A DNA stretch of 64,000 bases from Streptococcus entericus DSM 14446 (GCF_000380025.1 NZ_KB904155.1:208151-272150); one strand, 5' to 3'; counted from the stretch's first letter, positions 44,699 through 54,889 are shown. Notes: generated by a model not told the origin, from the letters alone. Numbers and translations are program-made.

Positions 44699-47317
44699 CT
44701 ATAAATTCTCACCAACAGCTGCCAGTAAGTCCGCTATCTTGCTAGCGTCAGCTCCTCCTGCCATGGCCATGTCTGGCTTGCCGCCACCACGACCGTTGAT
44801 GATTGGAGCGAGAGTTTTAACCAGATTGCCAGCGTGAGCGTTTGCTGACTTGCTAGCGACAAGGAGGTTGACCTTGTCACCGATAGCCGCCACCAGAACC
44901 AAGACATCTGAGTAGTCTGCCTGCTTCCAGTTGTCTGCAAAGGTGCGAAGAGCCCCTGCATCAGCAACATCAACTTGACTAGCAATATAGCGAAGACCGT
45001 TTGCCTCTTTGACCTCCTTAAAGAGGTCGCCAGCCGCTGCTGCTGCAGCTTTTTCTTTCAGACTAGCATTTTCTTTTTGGAGGTCACGGTAGTCAGCCTG
45101 CAGGCTGGCCACCTTGTTTGGCACTTCTTTGAGTTGCGGTGCCTTAAGAGTCGCCGCAATCTGCTTGAGAGCATCCTCTTGCTCACGGTAAGCCAAGAAG
45201 GCTTCACGACCTGTCACCGCTAGGAGACGACGAGTGCCAGAGCCGATTCCCTCTTCTTTGACAATCTTGAAGAGGCCGATTTCAGCGGTATTGCCGACAT
45301 GGGTTCCCCCACAAAGCTCGATGGAATAGTCGCCAATGGTCACGACACGCACAACCTTGCCATACTTTTCTCCAAAGAGAGCCATGGCTCCCATGCCTTT
45401 TGCCGTCTCCACATCCGTTTCAACAGTCACAACAGGAAGGGCCTCCCAAATTTTCTCATTGACCTGCTCCTCGATGCGGCGGAGCTCTTCTGCGGTCACC
45501 GCCTCAAAGTGGGTAAAGTCAAAGCGAAGGAAACCAGCTTCGTTGAGGGAGCCTGCTTGGGTCGCATGCTCACCGATAATGTCATGGAGAGCTGCATGAA
45601 GCAAGTGCGTCGCAGTGTGGTTTTTCTCCACCGCCTGACGGCGTGCCTTATCAATCTCCAGCACATAGCTTGTGCCAACAGACAGGCTAGCCAAGACTTC
45701 TACGGTGTGGAGCGGCTGTCCATTCGGTGCCTTTTGGACATCAATGACCTTCGCCACCGTGTCGCCCTTGTCATTTTTAATCACACCGTGGTCAGCCACC
45801 TGACCACCCATCTCCGCATAAAACGGTGTTTGCTCAAAGAGCAACAGAGCTTGTCCTTCAGAGATAGCTTCTGTCCGCTCATTGTCAGCGATGATGACAG
45901 AGAGCGGGCTCGTCAAACTGGTCTCTCCGTAGACAAAGGTGGATGGCTCAACCAGAGCAGCCAGCGTCTCGTTTTGCATGCCCATAGAGCCACCTTTTAC
46001 CACGCTAGCACGAGCACGTTCTTGCTGCTCTTTCATGGCTGCCTTGAATCCTTCATGGTCAATGGCAAAGCCAGCATCTTCTGCCAATTCTTCGGTCAAC
46101 TCGACAGGGAAACCATAGGTATCGTAGAGTTTGAAAATGTCCTGACCAGATACGGTAGTCTCACCAGCTTCTTTCAAGACTGCCAAGAGCTCATCCAAGT
46201 GGACAGACCCTGCATCTATGGTGCGGGCAAAGGTCTCTTCTTCTCGCTTGACAATTTTCTCAATAAAGTCACGTTTTTCAAGGATTTCTGGGTAGTAGCT
46301 CTTCATGATCTCGCCCACTGTCACGACCAGCTCGTAAAGGAAGGGCTTGTCAATGCCGAGACGGCGACCATGCATGACCGCACGACGGAGGAGGCGACGA
46401 AGAACGTAGCCACGCCCTTCGTTTCCAGGCAGAGCCCCATCACCGATGGCAAAACTGAGGGCACGGATATGGTCGGCGATAACCTTGAAGCTCATGTTGT
46501 CGCCATCTGGGTCATAGGTCTTACCAGACATGGCGGCCACTCGCTCGATAATCGGCAGGAAGAGATCGGTCTCAAAGTTGGTCTTAGCCCCTTGGAAAAT
46601 AGAGACCAGACGCTCCAGACCAGCTCCCGTATCGATGTTTTTGTTTGGCAGTTCCTTGTACTCGCTGCGTGGAACCGCAGGATCAGCGTTGAACTGGGAC
46701 AGCACCACATTCCAAATCTCGATGTAGCGGTCGTTTTCGATGTCCTCTTCCAGCAGGCGAATCCCGATGTTTTCTGGGTCAAAGTCTGTGCCACGGTCAA
46801 AGAAAATCTCTGTGTCTGGTCCTGATGGTCCAGCACCGATTTCCCAGAAATTATCCTCCAGCGGAATCAGATGGCTAGGGTCAACCCCCAGCTCAATCCA
46901 ACGATTGTAAGAATCCGTATCTGCAGGATAATAAGTCATGTAGAGCTTGTCCAAAGGCATGGCAAACCAGTCTGGGCTGGTCAAGAGCTCAAAGGCAAAA
47001 GCAATCGCTTCATCACGGAAATAGTCCCCGATAGAAAAGTTGCCCAACATTTCAAACATGGTGTGGTGACGAGCGGTCTTACCGACATTTTCAATGTCAT
47101 TGGTACGGATGGATTTTTGAGCATTGGTAATCCGTGGATTTTCAGGAATCACTGTCCCGTCAAAATATTTTTTCAAGGTCGCTACCCCAGAATTGATCCA
47201 AAGCAGGGTTGGGTCGTTGACCGGTACCAAATTGGCTGATGGCTCAACGCTGTGGCCTTTTGAGGCAAAGAAGTCCAGCCACATTTGGCGTACTTCAGCT
47301 GATGTCATGTATCTCAT
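44699..47317 (-). CDS. alaS: Alanyl-tRNA synthetase
   Basis: 872 residues from the ATG at 47317 (MRYMTSAEV), with AAAGGAG upstream. Class II synthetase: N-terminal block [20 protein letters not shown] and GGTHV-type motifs. The editing domain has [11 protein letters not shown] (HxxxH) near residue 565 and CGGTHVGNT near residue 665, and DHHA1-like C-terminus [13 protein letters not shown]. Expression is controlled by the tRNA-Ala T-box at 47838-48014 through the LURP-one gene 14 nt upstream. Confidence 0.97.
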   Translation of the reverse strand: MRYMTSAEVRQMWLDFFASKGHSVEPSANLVPVNDPTLLWINSGVATLKKYFDGTVIPENPRITNAQKSIRTNDIENVGKTARHHTMFEMLGNFSIGDYFRDEAIAFAFELLTSPDWFAMPLDKLYMTYYPADTDSYNRWIELGVDPSHLIPLEDNFWEIGAGPSGPDTEIFFDRGTDFDPENIGIRLLEEDIENDRYIEIWNVVLSQFNADPAVPRSEYKELPNKNIDTGAGLERLVSIFQGAKTNFETDLFLPIIERVAAMSGKTYDPDGDNMSFKVIADHIRALSFAIGDGALPGNEGRGYVLRRLLRRAVMHGRRLGIDKPFLYELVVTVGEIMKSYYPEILEKRDFIEKIVKREEETFARTIDAGSVHLDELLAVLKEAGETTVSGQDIFKLYDTYGFPVELTEELAEDAGFAIDHEGFKAAMKEQQERARASVVKGGSMGMQNETLAALVEPSTFVYGETSLTSPLSVIIADNERTEAISEGQALLLFEQTPFYAEMGGQVADHGVIKNDKGDTVAKVIDVQKAPNGQPLHTVEVLASLSVGTSYVLEIDKARRQAVEKNHTATHLLHAALHDIIGEHATQAGSLNEAGFLRFDFTHFEAVTAEELRRIEEQVNEKIWEALPVVTVETDVETAKGMGAMALFGEKYGKVVRVVTIGDYSIELCGGTHVGNTAEIGLFKIVKEEGIGSGTRRLLAVTGREAFLAYREQEDALKQIAATLKAPQLKEVPNKVASLQADYRDLQKENASLKEKAAAAAAGDLFKEVKEANGLRYIASQVDVADAGALRTFADNWKQADYSDVLVLVAAIGDKVNLLVASKSANAHAGNLVKTLAPIINGRGGGKPDMAMAGGADASKIADLLAAVGENL

Positions 47318-47331
47318 TATCAATATCTCCT

Positions 47332-47832
47332 TTAATTGGCGGTTGAGCTAGCGCTAGCTGCCGCTTCTGTTTCTTTAACGTAGTCAATCGCAATGACAAG
47401 GGCAATTACCAAATCGCTGTAGGCTTCCTCATGAACCGTCACTTGGTAGGTTGAGGTGAGACGAAACCATTCTTGATTGATGTCTGCAACCTTGCGACCG
47501 TCCTTTTTCAGGGTGAAGTCCATGTCCCAGAAATCACCCTGAACAACCATATCTAATCCCTCAATCCGATAGCGTGGACGAAACCAGCTAAACTCCTTTT
47601 GCAGGGCAAACTGCTCCCCACTGGCTAAGGTAATGGTAAACCGCGGCAAAAACCATGTCCACTGCCGCTTAATCCGAGCGACCTCCTGACCAGCCATATC
47701 AGTGATGGTAAATTCTTTGAGCCACTTGAGCAAGGAACCGGCTACCTCATAGTGCGGCTGATTATGCTGGTCTTTGACCTGAAACTTGCCTGCCAAGGAC
47801 CAAAATTTTTGCTTAATATAGAACTTCTTCAT
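47332..47832 (-). CDS. LURP-one/YxjI-like protein
   Basis: 166 residues from the ATG at 47832 ([10 protein letters not shown]); the longer reading to 47901 overlaps the T-box. A Tubby-like beta-sheet family: [28 protein letters not shown] and [17 protein letters not shown] are typical blocks. Function is unknown; some members bind phospholipid-like ligands (family-level, uncertain). It lies between the T-box and alaS, so it shares control by uncharged tRNA-Ala. A short Ser/Ala/Thr-rich tail ends the protein. Confidence 0.82.
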   Translation of the reverse strand: MKKFYIKQKFWSLAGKFQVKDQHNQPHYEVAGSLLKWLKEFTITDMAGQEVARIKRQWTWFLPRFTITLASGEQFALQKEFSWFRPRYRIEGLDMVVQGDFWDMDFTLKKDGRKVADINQEWFRLTSTYQVTVHEEAYSDLVIALVIAIDYVKETEAAASASSTAN

Positions 47833-47837
47833 CTTGC

Positions 47838-48014
47838 ACAATTCCTCGAAAAATGACAAAACCACCAAACGAGGGGCGAAAAACCGCGGTACCACCCTCA
47901 TTCAATGACCTTGTCATCCTCTTCTTTATTTGATTTTCTTAGTAAGTAGCAGACATGTTAATCAATGACTGGCTCACAACAGCCGCCAGCTTTCTGAACA
48001 TTGATGGTTAACAC
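47838..48014 (-). promoter_or_regulatory. tRNA-Ala T-box leader for the LURP-one gene and alaS
   Basis: On the minus strand, GGGTGGTACCGCGG (47884-47897) is the T-box core; its TGGT matches the ACCA end of tRNA-Ala. Stem I is seen in TTAACCATCAATG pairing with CATTGATTAA, and the specifier codon GCT (Ala) lies at 47948-47950. The terminator stem (ATGACAA with TTGTCAT, then TTTTTC) encloses the core. Uncharged tRNA-Ala should permit read-through. Confidence 0.9.
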
Positions 48015-48025
48015 TCATTCTTACC

Positions 48026-48994
48026 TTATTCTGATTTTTCCTCTGAACTAGAGGTCTCTGCTGAACTATTGCTGGTTTCAGCGCTTGATGACGCTACAGC
48101 ATCTGTTGCCGCATAAGCTGATAAAATATTGGCGAAAGCATCATCTTTGATTTTAACATTTGCCTTCTCCAAAGCTGCCGCAACCACTTGACGTTGGAAA
48201 TTGCTGTCAGCCTTTTTCTCAGCAAGAAGCATCAATTCCAAACGATCTTTATAGGTCTTCCAATCAGAAGCCTTCTCTGTCTTAGCCGTTGTCTTGATAA
48301 TGTAGTAGCCTGTTGTAAAGGTCTGCTGGTTAGTGACAGGGACAATCTCTGAAATACCGTTAACATCAAGCTTCGCAGCTGCTGCACGCACTTCTGCAGG
48401 AAGATTGTTTTCTGCACTATCAAACTTATACTCCGTCTCAGAAGCCTTGGTTTTTTCCTTAGCAATCGCTGCAAAGTCAGCACCTTGAGCCTTAACTTGC
48501 TCTAAAACAGCTTTTGCTTCATCCTCTGTTTGGAGGAGAATAACTTGTGCTGTAATTTCTGGGGTATAAGTTTCAAAGGCCTTGGCATAGGTTTCGTCAG
48601 TGATTTCTTTTTTGGCAGCTTCTTCTACCGCATATTCCAGCAGTAAATTTTTGCGCAATTCTTGCTTATAAGTCTCTGTTGTCAAGCCGACTTGAGCCAG
48701 AGCATTAGCAAAGTTGTCGCCGTACTGCTCTGCTGTCTTGTTATAGGCTTCAGTAACTTTTTCCTCGGACACTTTATCACCATATTGTTCCTCAAAAACT
48801 CGTGATAAAATCAAGGTCAGCATAGCTTGTTGAGCAGCAGATGTTTTCTTGACCTCTGCATAGAAATCAGAAACTGTAATCGTGTCACCTTTCATTGTGA
48901 CCAATTTCGTCTCTTCTGTTGCCCCCTTGGCACAAGCTGCCAGCGTTGTTACCGACAGAAGCGTCAAAGCTCCCATCACAAAGCGTTTTTTCAT
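48026..48994 (-). CDS. prsA: PrsA-like foldase lipoprotein
   Basis: 322 residues. A lipoprotein signal ends at the lipobox LAAC (Cys21). A parvulin-like PPIase region lies about residues 145-245, though key residues are partly degenerate, as in streptococcal PrsA. The C-terminal tail is rich in Ser, Glu and Thr (SSSAETSNSSAETSSSEE). It helps folding of secreted proteins after Sec export. The gene stands between the O-methyltransferase and the T-box leader; its stop codon is about a dozen bases before the leader. Confidence 0.93.
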   Translation of the reverse strand: MKKRFVMGALTLLSVTTLAACAKGATEETKLVTMKGDTITVSDFYAEVKKTSAAQQAMLTLILSRVFEEQYGDKVSEEKVTEAYNKTAEQYGDNFANALAQVGLTTETYKQELRKNLLLEYAVEEAAKKEITDETYAKAFETYTPEITAQVILLQTEDEAKAVLEQVKAQGADFAAIAKEKTKASETEYKFDSAENNLPAEVRAAAAKLDVNGISEIVPVTNQQTFTTGYYIIKTTAKTEKASDWKTYKDRLELMLLAEKKADSNFQRQVVAAALEKANVKIKDDAFANILSAYAATDAVASSSAETSNSSAETSSSEEKSE

Positions 48995-49027
48995 GATTAG
49001 TTACTCCTTTTCAATCTTAACCCTATC

Positions 49028-49038
49028 ATTATAGCACA
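49028..49038 (-). promoter_or_regulatory. Promoter of prsA
   Basis: Extended -10 TGTGCTATAAT on the minus strand, about 33 nt upstream of the ATG. Confidence 0.6.
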
Positions 49039-49054
49039 TTTTCTTAAAAATAAC

Positions 49055-49762
49055 TTAGTCTGGAAGGACAATATTTTCTGCGTTTTTACGAATCATCAAA
49101 AGCCCGTCACCTAGTGGCAGTAAAGTTGCTGTCAAATCAGGGTGATTCAGGGTCGCTTCAAAGAGCTTGTGAAGTCCCTTGTAGATAGCCCGTTGTCCAC
49201 GGTGGATTTGGTCAAATGGCAGAGCAACGTCACCGCCTTGGAAGACGTCGTCAATGACGACGACACCGCCGACCCTTAATCGCTTGAGGATTTCAGGGAG
49301 AAAGACGATGTACTTGGATTTAGCAGAATCCATAAAAGCAAGGTCATAAGTTTCCGTCAGTCCACCCAAAAGATCCACCGCATCGCCCTCCAAGAGGGTA
49401 ATTTGCTGGCGATGATCATACTGGGCAAAGTTAGCCTTGGCCAGCTCAATCATCTCAGGATTGCGGTCGATGGTCGTGATTTGAGCAGACGGGGCATTGT
49501 CAGCCATAAGCAGGGCTGAAAAACCGATAGCCGTTCCGACTTCTAAAATCTGCTTGGGTTGCAAGGTCTGCAAGAGAAAGCGGAAATAAGCCACCGTCTC
49601 ATGAGGAATCACAGGGACATTGTGTGCCTTGGCAAAAGCCTCAAGCTCCGCCAGATGACCAGTAACCGGCGCCTGCTGGTTTCGCATAAAATCAACAATT
49701 TCAGGCTTGACCACGGGGCGTCTCATGTTGTGATTGGAGTGTTCATTATATGTTTTTACCAT
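49055..49762 (-). CDS. O-methyltransferase (YrrM/TrmR-like)
   Basis: 235 residues, SAM-dependent O-methyltransferase family 3. N-terminal NHNMRRPVVKPEIVDFM, SAM site ILEVGTAIGFSALLMA near residue 75, and LAFMDSAKSKYI and VVIDDVFQGG in the core. The family includes TrmR (tRNA 5-hydroxyuridine methyltransferase) as well as catechol methyltransferases; the tRNA role is a likely but unproven guess. The start is the family one, and it lies 6 nt downstream of an extended -10, so the mRNA is probably leaderless. Confidence 0.9.
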   Translation of the reverse strand: MVKTYNEHSNHNMRRPVVKPEIVDFMRNQQAPVTGHLAELEAFAKAHNVPVIPHETVAYFRFLLQTLQPKQILEVGTAIGFSALLMADNAPSAQITTIDRNPEMIELAKANFAQYDHRQQITLLEGDAVDLLGGLTETYDLAFMDSAKSKYIVFLPEILKRLRVGGVVVIDDVFQGGDVALPFDQIHRGQRAIYKGLHKLFEATLNHPDLTATLLPLGDGLLMIRKNAENIVLPD

Positions 49763-49768
49763 AAGACG

Positions 49769-49779
49769 ATTGTACCATA
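49769..49779 (-). promoter_or_regulatory. Extended -10 promoter of the O-methyltransferase, leaderless transcript
   Basis: TATGGTACAAT on the minus strand, 6 nt before the ATG at 49762. No Shine-Dalgarno sequence. Confidence 0.6.
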
Positions 49780-49783
49780 TTTG

Positions 49784-50407
49784 CTAGAAAATCGGTAGTG
49801 CTAAAATATCCAATAAATGTTCAATGTTGGTATTGGTTGGACTGTCTGGCTGGGTCAGGTTAATGGAGTGAATCCCTGCTCGCTCGGCAGCTTCCCTATC
49901 CAGAGAACGGTCACCGATATAGTAGGTCTTGGTGTTGTCCAGTCCATACTTGTCCAAAAGATAGAAAAGAGCATCCGGCTCTGGTTTTCTGGCAAAACCG
50001 TGGGTGCTGTTAATCACCTCAGTGAAATAATCGGCAATGCCCAGGCGTTTGAGGACTACGTCAGTTGTCGCTCCCTTGTGGGTATAGATAAAGTGACGAA
50101 CGCCAGCCGAGGCTGTCTGAGCCAGAACGTCTAGAGCACCTGGCATCAGGATAATCTGGTCATCTAACTGCTCCTGCCCTGCCATAAAACTAGCCATCAG
50201 TTGGAGGTCATCCCCTTCGAGATTAGCCTTCTTTGCTTGGGTCTCCAACAAGTGTTTAACGGAAGTCTGAAGGATAAACTCCCCAACCTCCGTCTCATCA
50301 AAAGCCCAGCCATGCTGCGCGTAGAGTTGTTTTAGCACAGTCATAATGGCTGGATAGGAATCTGCTAGAGTGCCGTCAAAATCCCAAATAAACGCGGTAT
50401 TTGTCAT
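49784..50407 (-). CDS. HAD family phosphohydrolase
   Basis: 207 residues from the ATG at 50407 (MTNTAFIWDFDGT), with GAGGGA upstream; the longer frame to 50491 lies within the HxlR gene. The catalytic DFDGT is at the N-terminus, then a Thr/Lys-type motif and GDRSLDREAAERAG (third HAD motif). A cap domain sits between. Phosphatase (PGP-like) of unknown substrate. It begins 1 nt after the HxlR stop, so it is probably coexpressed. Confidence 0.88.
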   Translation of the reverse strand: MTNTAFIWDFDGTLADSYPAIMTVLKQLYAQHGWAFDETEVGEFILQTSVKHLLETQAKKANLEGDDLQLMASFMAGQEQLDDQIILMPGALDVLAQTASAGVRHFIYTHKGATTDVVLKRLGIADYFTEVINSTHGFARKPEPDALFYLLDKYGLDNTKTYYIGDRSLDREAAERAGIHSINLTQPDSPTNTNIEHLLDILALPIF

Positions 50408-50408
50408 T

Positions 50409-50735
50409 CTAATTTCCCTCTTTGAGTGTTCTAATATACTTCCCACCCCAGACCTCGATTTGCTCCAAGACAGCGTGAAATTCCTGCCCAATCGCTGTTA
50501 AGCTGTACTCAACCCGAGGCGGGACTTCTGGGTAAACCGTTCGTGTAATCAAGCCCTCGTCTTCTAGATAGCGTAATTGCTTGGTCAGGGTGGATTGGGT
50601 AATTTCTCCCAGATCTCGTTGGAGTTCCCCAAATCGCTTGGTCTGTCCATCCAAATGATGCAAAATCAAAATCGCCCATTTCCCTGAAATGAGTTTTTGC
50701 GTGGTTACAAAGGGGCACTTGCCAAATAATTCCAT
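50409..50735 (-). CDS. HxlR family transcriptional regulator
   Basis: 108 residues from the ATG at 50735 (MELFGKCPFV), with AAGGAG at 6 nt; the upstream ATG at 50759 lacks a good site. Winged helix: GKWAILILHHLDG, LQRDLGEITQSTLTKQLRYLE and TRTVYPEVPPRVEYSLTAIG, with the conserved Cys8 near the start, as in redox- or electrophile-sensing members. Divergent from the NAD(P)-dependent reductase at 50880-51512, its probable target. Confidence 0.92.
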   Translation of the reverse strand: MELFGKCPFVTTQKLISGKWAILILHHLDGQTKRFGELQRDLGEITQSTLTKQLRYLEDEGLITRTVYPEVPPRVEYSLTAIGQEFHAVLEQIEVWGGKYIRTLKEGN

Positions 50736-50759
50736 CTTTTTCTCCTTGATATCATCCAT

Positions 50760-50879
50760 TTCTACCCAAAAAGATACTAACTATCTATAAAAAACCTACT
50801 TGCTATTTTCTACTAACTTGTTAAAATAGTGGTGTAATCGATTATAACACAATTTTGTCAAAAAAGGTAGGTAGACTCT
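50760..50879. promoter_or_regulatory. Divergent control region of the HxlR gene and the reductase
   Basis: About 120 AT-rich nt with ACTAACTATCTATA and ACTAACTTGTTAAA motifs, likely HxlR-binding half-sites, and a GATTATAA -10-like box for the reductase. No exact operator is proved. Confidence 0.4.
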
Positions 50880-51512
50880 ATGAAAATTGCCATTATCGGT
50901 GCCAACGGCAAAGCTGGCAAACGCATTGCTCAAGAAGCCCTCAAGCGCGGTCATGAGGTCACAGCCATCGTCCGCGATGCTCAAAAAACGGATCTCCTCT
51001 CTGTGATTGAAAAATCTATTCACCAGTTGACAATAGATGATTTAGCTCCATTTGACGCTGTCGTTTCCGCCGTTGGTTATTGGACCCCAGAAACGTTTCC
51101 ACTTTTTTCGGAAGATATTCGTCATCTAGGACAACTCTTATCCACTAGCACTACACGCCTGATTATCGTCGGTGGTGCAGGTAGCCTCTATGTAGATGAT
51201 AAACACACTCTTCAACTGCTCGACACCCCCGATTTCCCAGCAGAATTCTACCCCTTAGCTAAGGCTATGACTGACGCTCTCGCTATCTTACGAACATTCT
51301 CTGGCCTTGCTTGGACCTTCTTTAGCCCAGCAGGAGATTTTGATGACAATGGCAGAGCAACTGGTCAATATCAGCTAGGTGGCGAAGAACTCATTCTCAA
51401 CGCTGCTGGCGAGAGCTACATCAGCTATGCCGACTACGCCTTGGCCATGGTTGATGAGCTGGAAAACGCCCGTTTCATCCGCCAACGGTTTACAGCTGTA
51501 TCTGAGCGCTAA
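50880..51512 (+). CDS. NAD(P)-binding oxidoreductase (atypical SDR, YwnB/NmrA-like)
   Basis: 210 residues. GxxGxxG nucleotide-binding motif IGANGKAGKRIAQEAL at the N-terminus (residues 6-21), VVSAVGYW and a IIVGGAGSLY block in the core, and ISYADYALAMVDEL at the C-terminus. This class (flavin reductase / NmrA-like) lacks the SDR YxxxK. The reaction is unknown; divergence from an HxlR regulator suggests a role in quinone or electrophile stress. AAAGGTAGGTAG precedes the ATG. Confidence 0.88.
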   Translation: MKIAIIGANGKAGKRIAQEALKRGHEVTAIVRDAQKTDLLSVIEKSIHQLTIDDLAPFDAVVSAVGYWTPETFPLFSEDIRHLGQLLSTSTTRLIIVGGAGSLYVDDKHTLQLLDTPDFPAEFYPLAKAMTDALAILRTFSGLAWTFFSPAGDFDDNGRATGQYQLGGEELILNAAGESYISYADYALAMVDELENARFIRQRFTAVSER

Positions 51513-51516
51513 AATC

Positions 51517-51553
51517 AACCCCACTCTCGATAGATAGTTGAGAGTGGGGTTTT
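51517..51553. terminator. Bidirectional terminator between the reductase and the GNAT gene
   Basis: AACCCCACTCTC (51517-51528) pairs with GAGAGTGGGGTT (51540-51551). Confidence 0.9.
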
Positions 51554-51554
51554 C

Positions 51555-52064
51555 TTATCTCGTCACCCAATAGCGGGCTAAGGTTTTTCCGTCCTTAAGA
51601 GTGATAATGTCCTGCAACACACCGCCGACACTCTCAATCGTCTTGCAACTGGGCAGATTGTCCGCCAAAGCAGTGATAAAGATACGGTTAATTCCTCTTT
51701 CCTCGTAGCGGTCAAGGGCATAGCGGAGCAGAGTCCTCATAACCCCCTGCTGACGAAACTTGGGTGAGGTAACATAGCCGATATGCCCACCCACAGTCGC
51801 TAAATCCCCCTTATCTAACTCCCAACGACAACCGATTCGTCCAGCTATCTCATTATCGATAAAGGCGTAGTAATTAGTTGACGTTGACCAGTCAGGGTTG
51901 GCAGTTGTTGTTTCCTCTCGTCTGGTCTTTTCGTAGAAAGTCTTGAAGTCCTCGACTAATTGAGTTTCCACAAAAACATTTCCAGCCTCACGTTCCGCCA
52001 CCAAAAGGCGGTTAAAATCGAGAAAAGCAACCTCATCAGTTATTGCTAATCGTCTAATGTCCAT
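51555..52064 (-). CDS. GNAT family N-acetyltransferase
   Basis: 169 residues. The acetyl-CoA site is seen in GYVTSPKFRQQGVMRTLLRYALDRYEERG, a V/A-x-x-x-R/Q-x-x-G type loop around residues 95-123. N-terminal IRRLAITDEVAFLDF block is common in the family. Substrate unknown. It lies between the reductase terminator and the pepF terminator, a single-gene unit. Confidence 0.87.
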   Translation of the reverse strand: MDIRRLAITDEVAFLDFNRLLVAEREAGNVFVETQLVEDFKTFYEKTRREETTTANPDWSTSTNYYAFIDNEIAGRIGCRWELDKGDLATVGGHIGYVTSPKFRQQGVMRTLLRYALDRYEERGINRIFITALADNLPSCKTIESVGGVLQDIITLKDGKTLARYWVTR

Positions 52065-52082
52065 CGGTTATCCCTCCTTAAC

Positions 52083-52108
52083 GAAAAGGGCATTCAGCCG
52101 CCCTTTTA
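52083..52108 (-). terminator. Terminator of pepF
   Basis: AAAAGGGC and GCCCTTTT stem on the minus strand (internal GGCTGAAT), 5 nt after the pepF stop. Confidence 0.8.
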
Positions 52109-52112
52109 TCAT

Positions 52113-53915
52113 CTATTTGTGTGCACCTTTTGCAACCAACTCTTCCAACTCGATCAAGCGTTTCTCAAAAACAGCGAAGGCTGCTTCAAGATAGTCCACT
52201 TCTTCCATATCAACACCAGCTTTTTTGATGACGTTGAGTGGGTAATCTGAGTTACCAGCCTTGAGGTAGTCCAGATACTTATCCTTATCCTCTTGTGTGC
52301 CATAGACAATCTTGTCTGCCAAGAAGTTAGCAGCCGCAAAGCCTGTTGCATACTGATAAACATAGTAGTTATAGTAGAAGTGCGGAATACGCGCCCACTC
52401 ATACTGAATTTGCGGATTGTCCTCAGCCGAGAGACCGTAGTACTTCTCATTGATATCCGCATAGAGCTTGTTGAGGTAGTCACTGGTCAACACTTCACCA
52501 GCCTGATCAGCCTTGTGGATAGCATCTTCAAACTCTGCAAACTGAGTTTGACGGAAGATGGTGCTACGGAAGCCGTCAAGGTAGTTGTTGAGAATAGCAA
52601 AGCGAACTTTCTCATCAGTGACTTCTTGCAGAAGGGCTTCCGTCAGGATGTTTTCATTAGTCGTTGAGGCAATCTCTGCTAAGAAAATAGAGTAATCACC
52701 GTACACATACGGCTGGTTCTCACGGGTGTACATGGAGTGCATGCTGTGACCCGTCTCGTGGAGTAAGGTGTAGAAGTTGTTGAGGTTGTCCTGCCAGTTG
52801 AGGAGCATAAAGGCGTTGGTGTCGTAAGACCCACCAGAATAGGCACCAGAGCGCTTGCCCTTGTTCTCGTGAACATCAATCCAACGGTTCTCAAACGCCT
52901 CCTTAACCCGACGGGCATAATCCTCTCCAAAAATAGACAAGACTTCTTGTCCCTTGGTCAACGCTTCCTCATAGGTCATTGAGAGGTCAGTTTCTGACAG
53001 CGGGGTTAGAAGATCATACATCTTGAGGTCAGGCAAATCAAGGATATCCTGACGGAGCTTGATGTAGCGATGAAGCAAGGGCAGGTGTTTGTTAACTGTT
53101 TCCACCAAGGTCTCATAAACTGACTCTGGGATAAAGTTTGCTGCTAAAGCTGCTTGACGGGCAGAAGCGTATTTTCTAACCTTAGCTTTATAATTGTGGA
53201 CTTTGACATTGGTTTGTAACGTCTTGGCATAGGTGTGTTGGAACTGCTCATAGACACTATACAAGCCTTCATAGGCCTCACGGCGAACGTCACGATCCTT
53301 GTTTTCCAACAATTTGATGTAAGTCCCATGAGTCAACTCGACTACACCACCCTCACCATCTGGTACTGTTGGGAAAAGAATATCCGCATTATCTAAAATG
53401 GAGAAGGTCTCGGATGCGGAACTAAAAATCTCACTAGCGCCAGCCAGTAGCTCTTCTTCTGCCTGTGATAGAACATGCTCTTTTTGTTGGAATAAGCGCT
53501 CAAAATAGTGCTTATAAAGCGCAAGTCCTGCTTCTTCTGACAGAAACTCCTGGTACTGCTCATCTGTGATGGTCATAAACTCTGGTTCATAGAAAGCAAA
53601 CGTTCCACTGAATGCCGCATAAACTGACAGTGCTTTAGCTTGGAACTCCTGATACTTCGCAACCGTCGTGTCCTCGTCATTTTTCATGGAAGCATAGACA
53701 TAGAGTTTTTCGATGCGACGCGCTAAGCCTAACTGAGCCTCCGTAATGGCCAAAAGACTGGCTGCCGAGTCCAGCAAATGCCCTTGATACGCTACTGCTG
53801 ATTCAACATCAGTCTGTAAAGCTTCAAACTCTGCCTCCCACGCCTCATCTGTTGGGAAAATAGTGGTCAAGTCCCAAGTGTGCTTGACATCAAGATGTGT
53901 CCGATTTTCTGACAT
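52113..53915 (-). CDS. pepF: Oligoendopeptidase F
   Basis: 600 residues, usual for PepF. M3 zinc motif HETGH in [12 protein letters not shown] near residue 387, with a later EIASTTNE supplying the third ligand. Cytoplasmic peptidase of imported oligopeptides. Follows coiA by 3 nt; it also has its own promoter (53950-53960) inside the end of coiA. The gene order coiA-pepF is found across streptococci. A second M3 peptidase is at 8736-10433. Confidence 0.97.
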   Translation of the reverse strand: MSENRTHLDVKHTWDLTTIFPTDEAWEAEFEALQTDVESAVAYQGHLLDSAASLLAITEAQLGLARRIEKLYVYASMKNDEDTTVAKYQEFQAKALSVYAAFSGTFAFYEPEFMTITDEQYQEFLSEEAGLALYKHYFERLFQQKEHVLSQAEEELLAGASEIFSSASETFSILDNADILFPTVPDGEGGVVELTHGTYIKLLENKDRDVRREAYEGLYSVYEQFQHTYAKTLQTNVKVHNYKAKVRKYASARQAALAANFIPESVYETLVETVNKHLPLLHRYIKLRQDILDLPDLKMYDLLTPLSETDLSMTYEEALTKGQEVLSIFGEDYARRVKEAFENRWIDVHENKGKRSGAYSGGSYDTNAFMLLNWQDNLNNFYTLLHETGHSMHSMYTRENQPYVYGDYSIFLAEIASTTNENILTEALLQEVTDEKVRFAILNNYLDGFRSTIFRQTQFAEFEDAIHKADQAGEVLTSDYLNKLYADINEKYYGLSAEDNPQIQYEWARIPHFYYNYYVYQYATGFAAANFLADKIVYGTQEDKDKYLDYLKAGNSDYPLNVIKKAGVDMEEVDYLEAAFAVFEKRLIELEELVAKGAHK

Positions 53916-53918
53916 AAA

Positions 53919-54869
53919 TCATTGTTCCTTTCCTATCGTTCTGTTCTCCATTATAGCATAAAATCGCGGAGGATAAAGGGTTTGTCTGCTCGTTGCCCCA
54001 TTTTTCTCATAAAAAGCTGTAAATTGCGCCAAATATCGCCCCAAATCAAGCCCCTCCACAGCCATAGGCTGCACCTGAGGGTAAAAAGCTGCCGCTGACC
54101 AGGTTAAAAGATTATCCCCTCGCGTGTAAGCTTGCGCCTGACGCTCCAGCCATCTGGTATTTTTCTGAACAAGCTGCCGCTGAACATAGGTGGCGGGGTC
54201 CGCTAACACATCTACCGTCAGCTGAGCAGACCGCTGACTGGCAAAAGGCTGCCGCAGAAAATCCATCACATCACCGCTTAAGGGGCGGCTCATCACCAGC
54301 CCTTGCAGGCGACCAGTTAAGTCTTCGTGCAACAAATACCGCAACCGTAATTCCTGCTTAACGGCATCCAACTCCCAGAGATAAATTCCCATATTTTGTG
54401 AAAAATTAGCCATCTGACGATGAAGTTGGCTGGCTGTTTGCCCTAGCCAGAGCTTTTTTCCCAATAGCCAGATAACTTGGTAGCCTGCCTGCTGATAGGC
54501 TACTGTTCGCTCTCTTAAACGCACAAGGCTCAATCGACTGCACTGAACTTCCAAAACCAAGCTGCCATTAACCAATAAATCTGCCACCTGTCCCAACTCA
54601 GGCAAAACTGCCTCAATCTCCACTGAAATCCCGTGGGCCGATAAACTGCGATAGAGAGCGGCTTTTAATTCCAAGTGCTCTGCGGATTCATTTTCATGGA
54701 AAAATTGACAATCTGCCAAGCGAATGTGGGCAAAATGTGGTCGCATGACCTTCCCCTGCTTGAAACAGACAGGTGCCTGACAAGCAGGGCACCGATAAGT
54801 CTCTTTTTTGGAACAAGCCTCCTCCAAAACATTGACCAGACGACCATCTGAACGCATAGCGACTAACAC
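53919..54869 (-). CDS. coiA: Competence protein CoiA
   Basis: 316 residues from a GTG at 54869, 7 nt after GGAGG. Needed for genetic transformation, acting on incoming single-stranded DNA with RecA (family knowledge). The N-terminal CPAC and HFAH blocks could form a zinc-binding site (residues about 25-45). A PD-(D/E)xK-like core is suggested by VADLLVNGSLVLEVQC (about residues 94-109). The in-frame reading to 54989 begins in the nagB terminator region and is rejected. A ComX-type box lies upstream at 54890-54897. Confidence 0.93.
   Translation of the reverse strand: MLVAMRSDGRLVNVLEEACSKKETYRCPACQAPVCFKQGKVMRPHFAHIRLADCQFFHENESAEHLELKAALYRSLSAHGISVEIEAVLPELGQVADLLVNGSLVLEVQCSRLSLVRLRERTVAYQQAGYQVIWLLGKKLWLGQTASQLHRQMANFSQNMGIYLWELDAVKQELRLRYLLHEDLTGRLQGLVMSRPLSGDVMDFLRQPFASQRSAQLTVDVLADPATYVQRQLVQKNTRWLERQAQAYTRGDNLLTWSAAAFYPQVQPMAVEGLDLGRYLAQFTAFYEKNGATSRQTLYPPRFYAIMENRTIGKEQ
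53950..53960 (-). promoter_or_regulatory. Internal promoter of pepF within coiA
   Basis: Extended -10 TATGCTATAAT on the minus strand, about 35 nt before the pepF ATG, so pepF is expressed outside competence. Confidence 0.6.
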
Positions 54870-54889
54870 CTCTTCACCTCCTATTTTCT

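Noticed and set aside
45299-46825. A 508-codon plus-strand frame opposite alaS
   Set aside because: It is the antisense shadow of a highly conserved synthetase; composition (many Cys, His, Arg) is unlike a real protein and no promoter or ribosome site is present.
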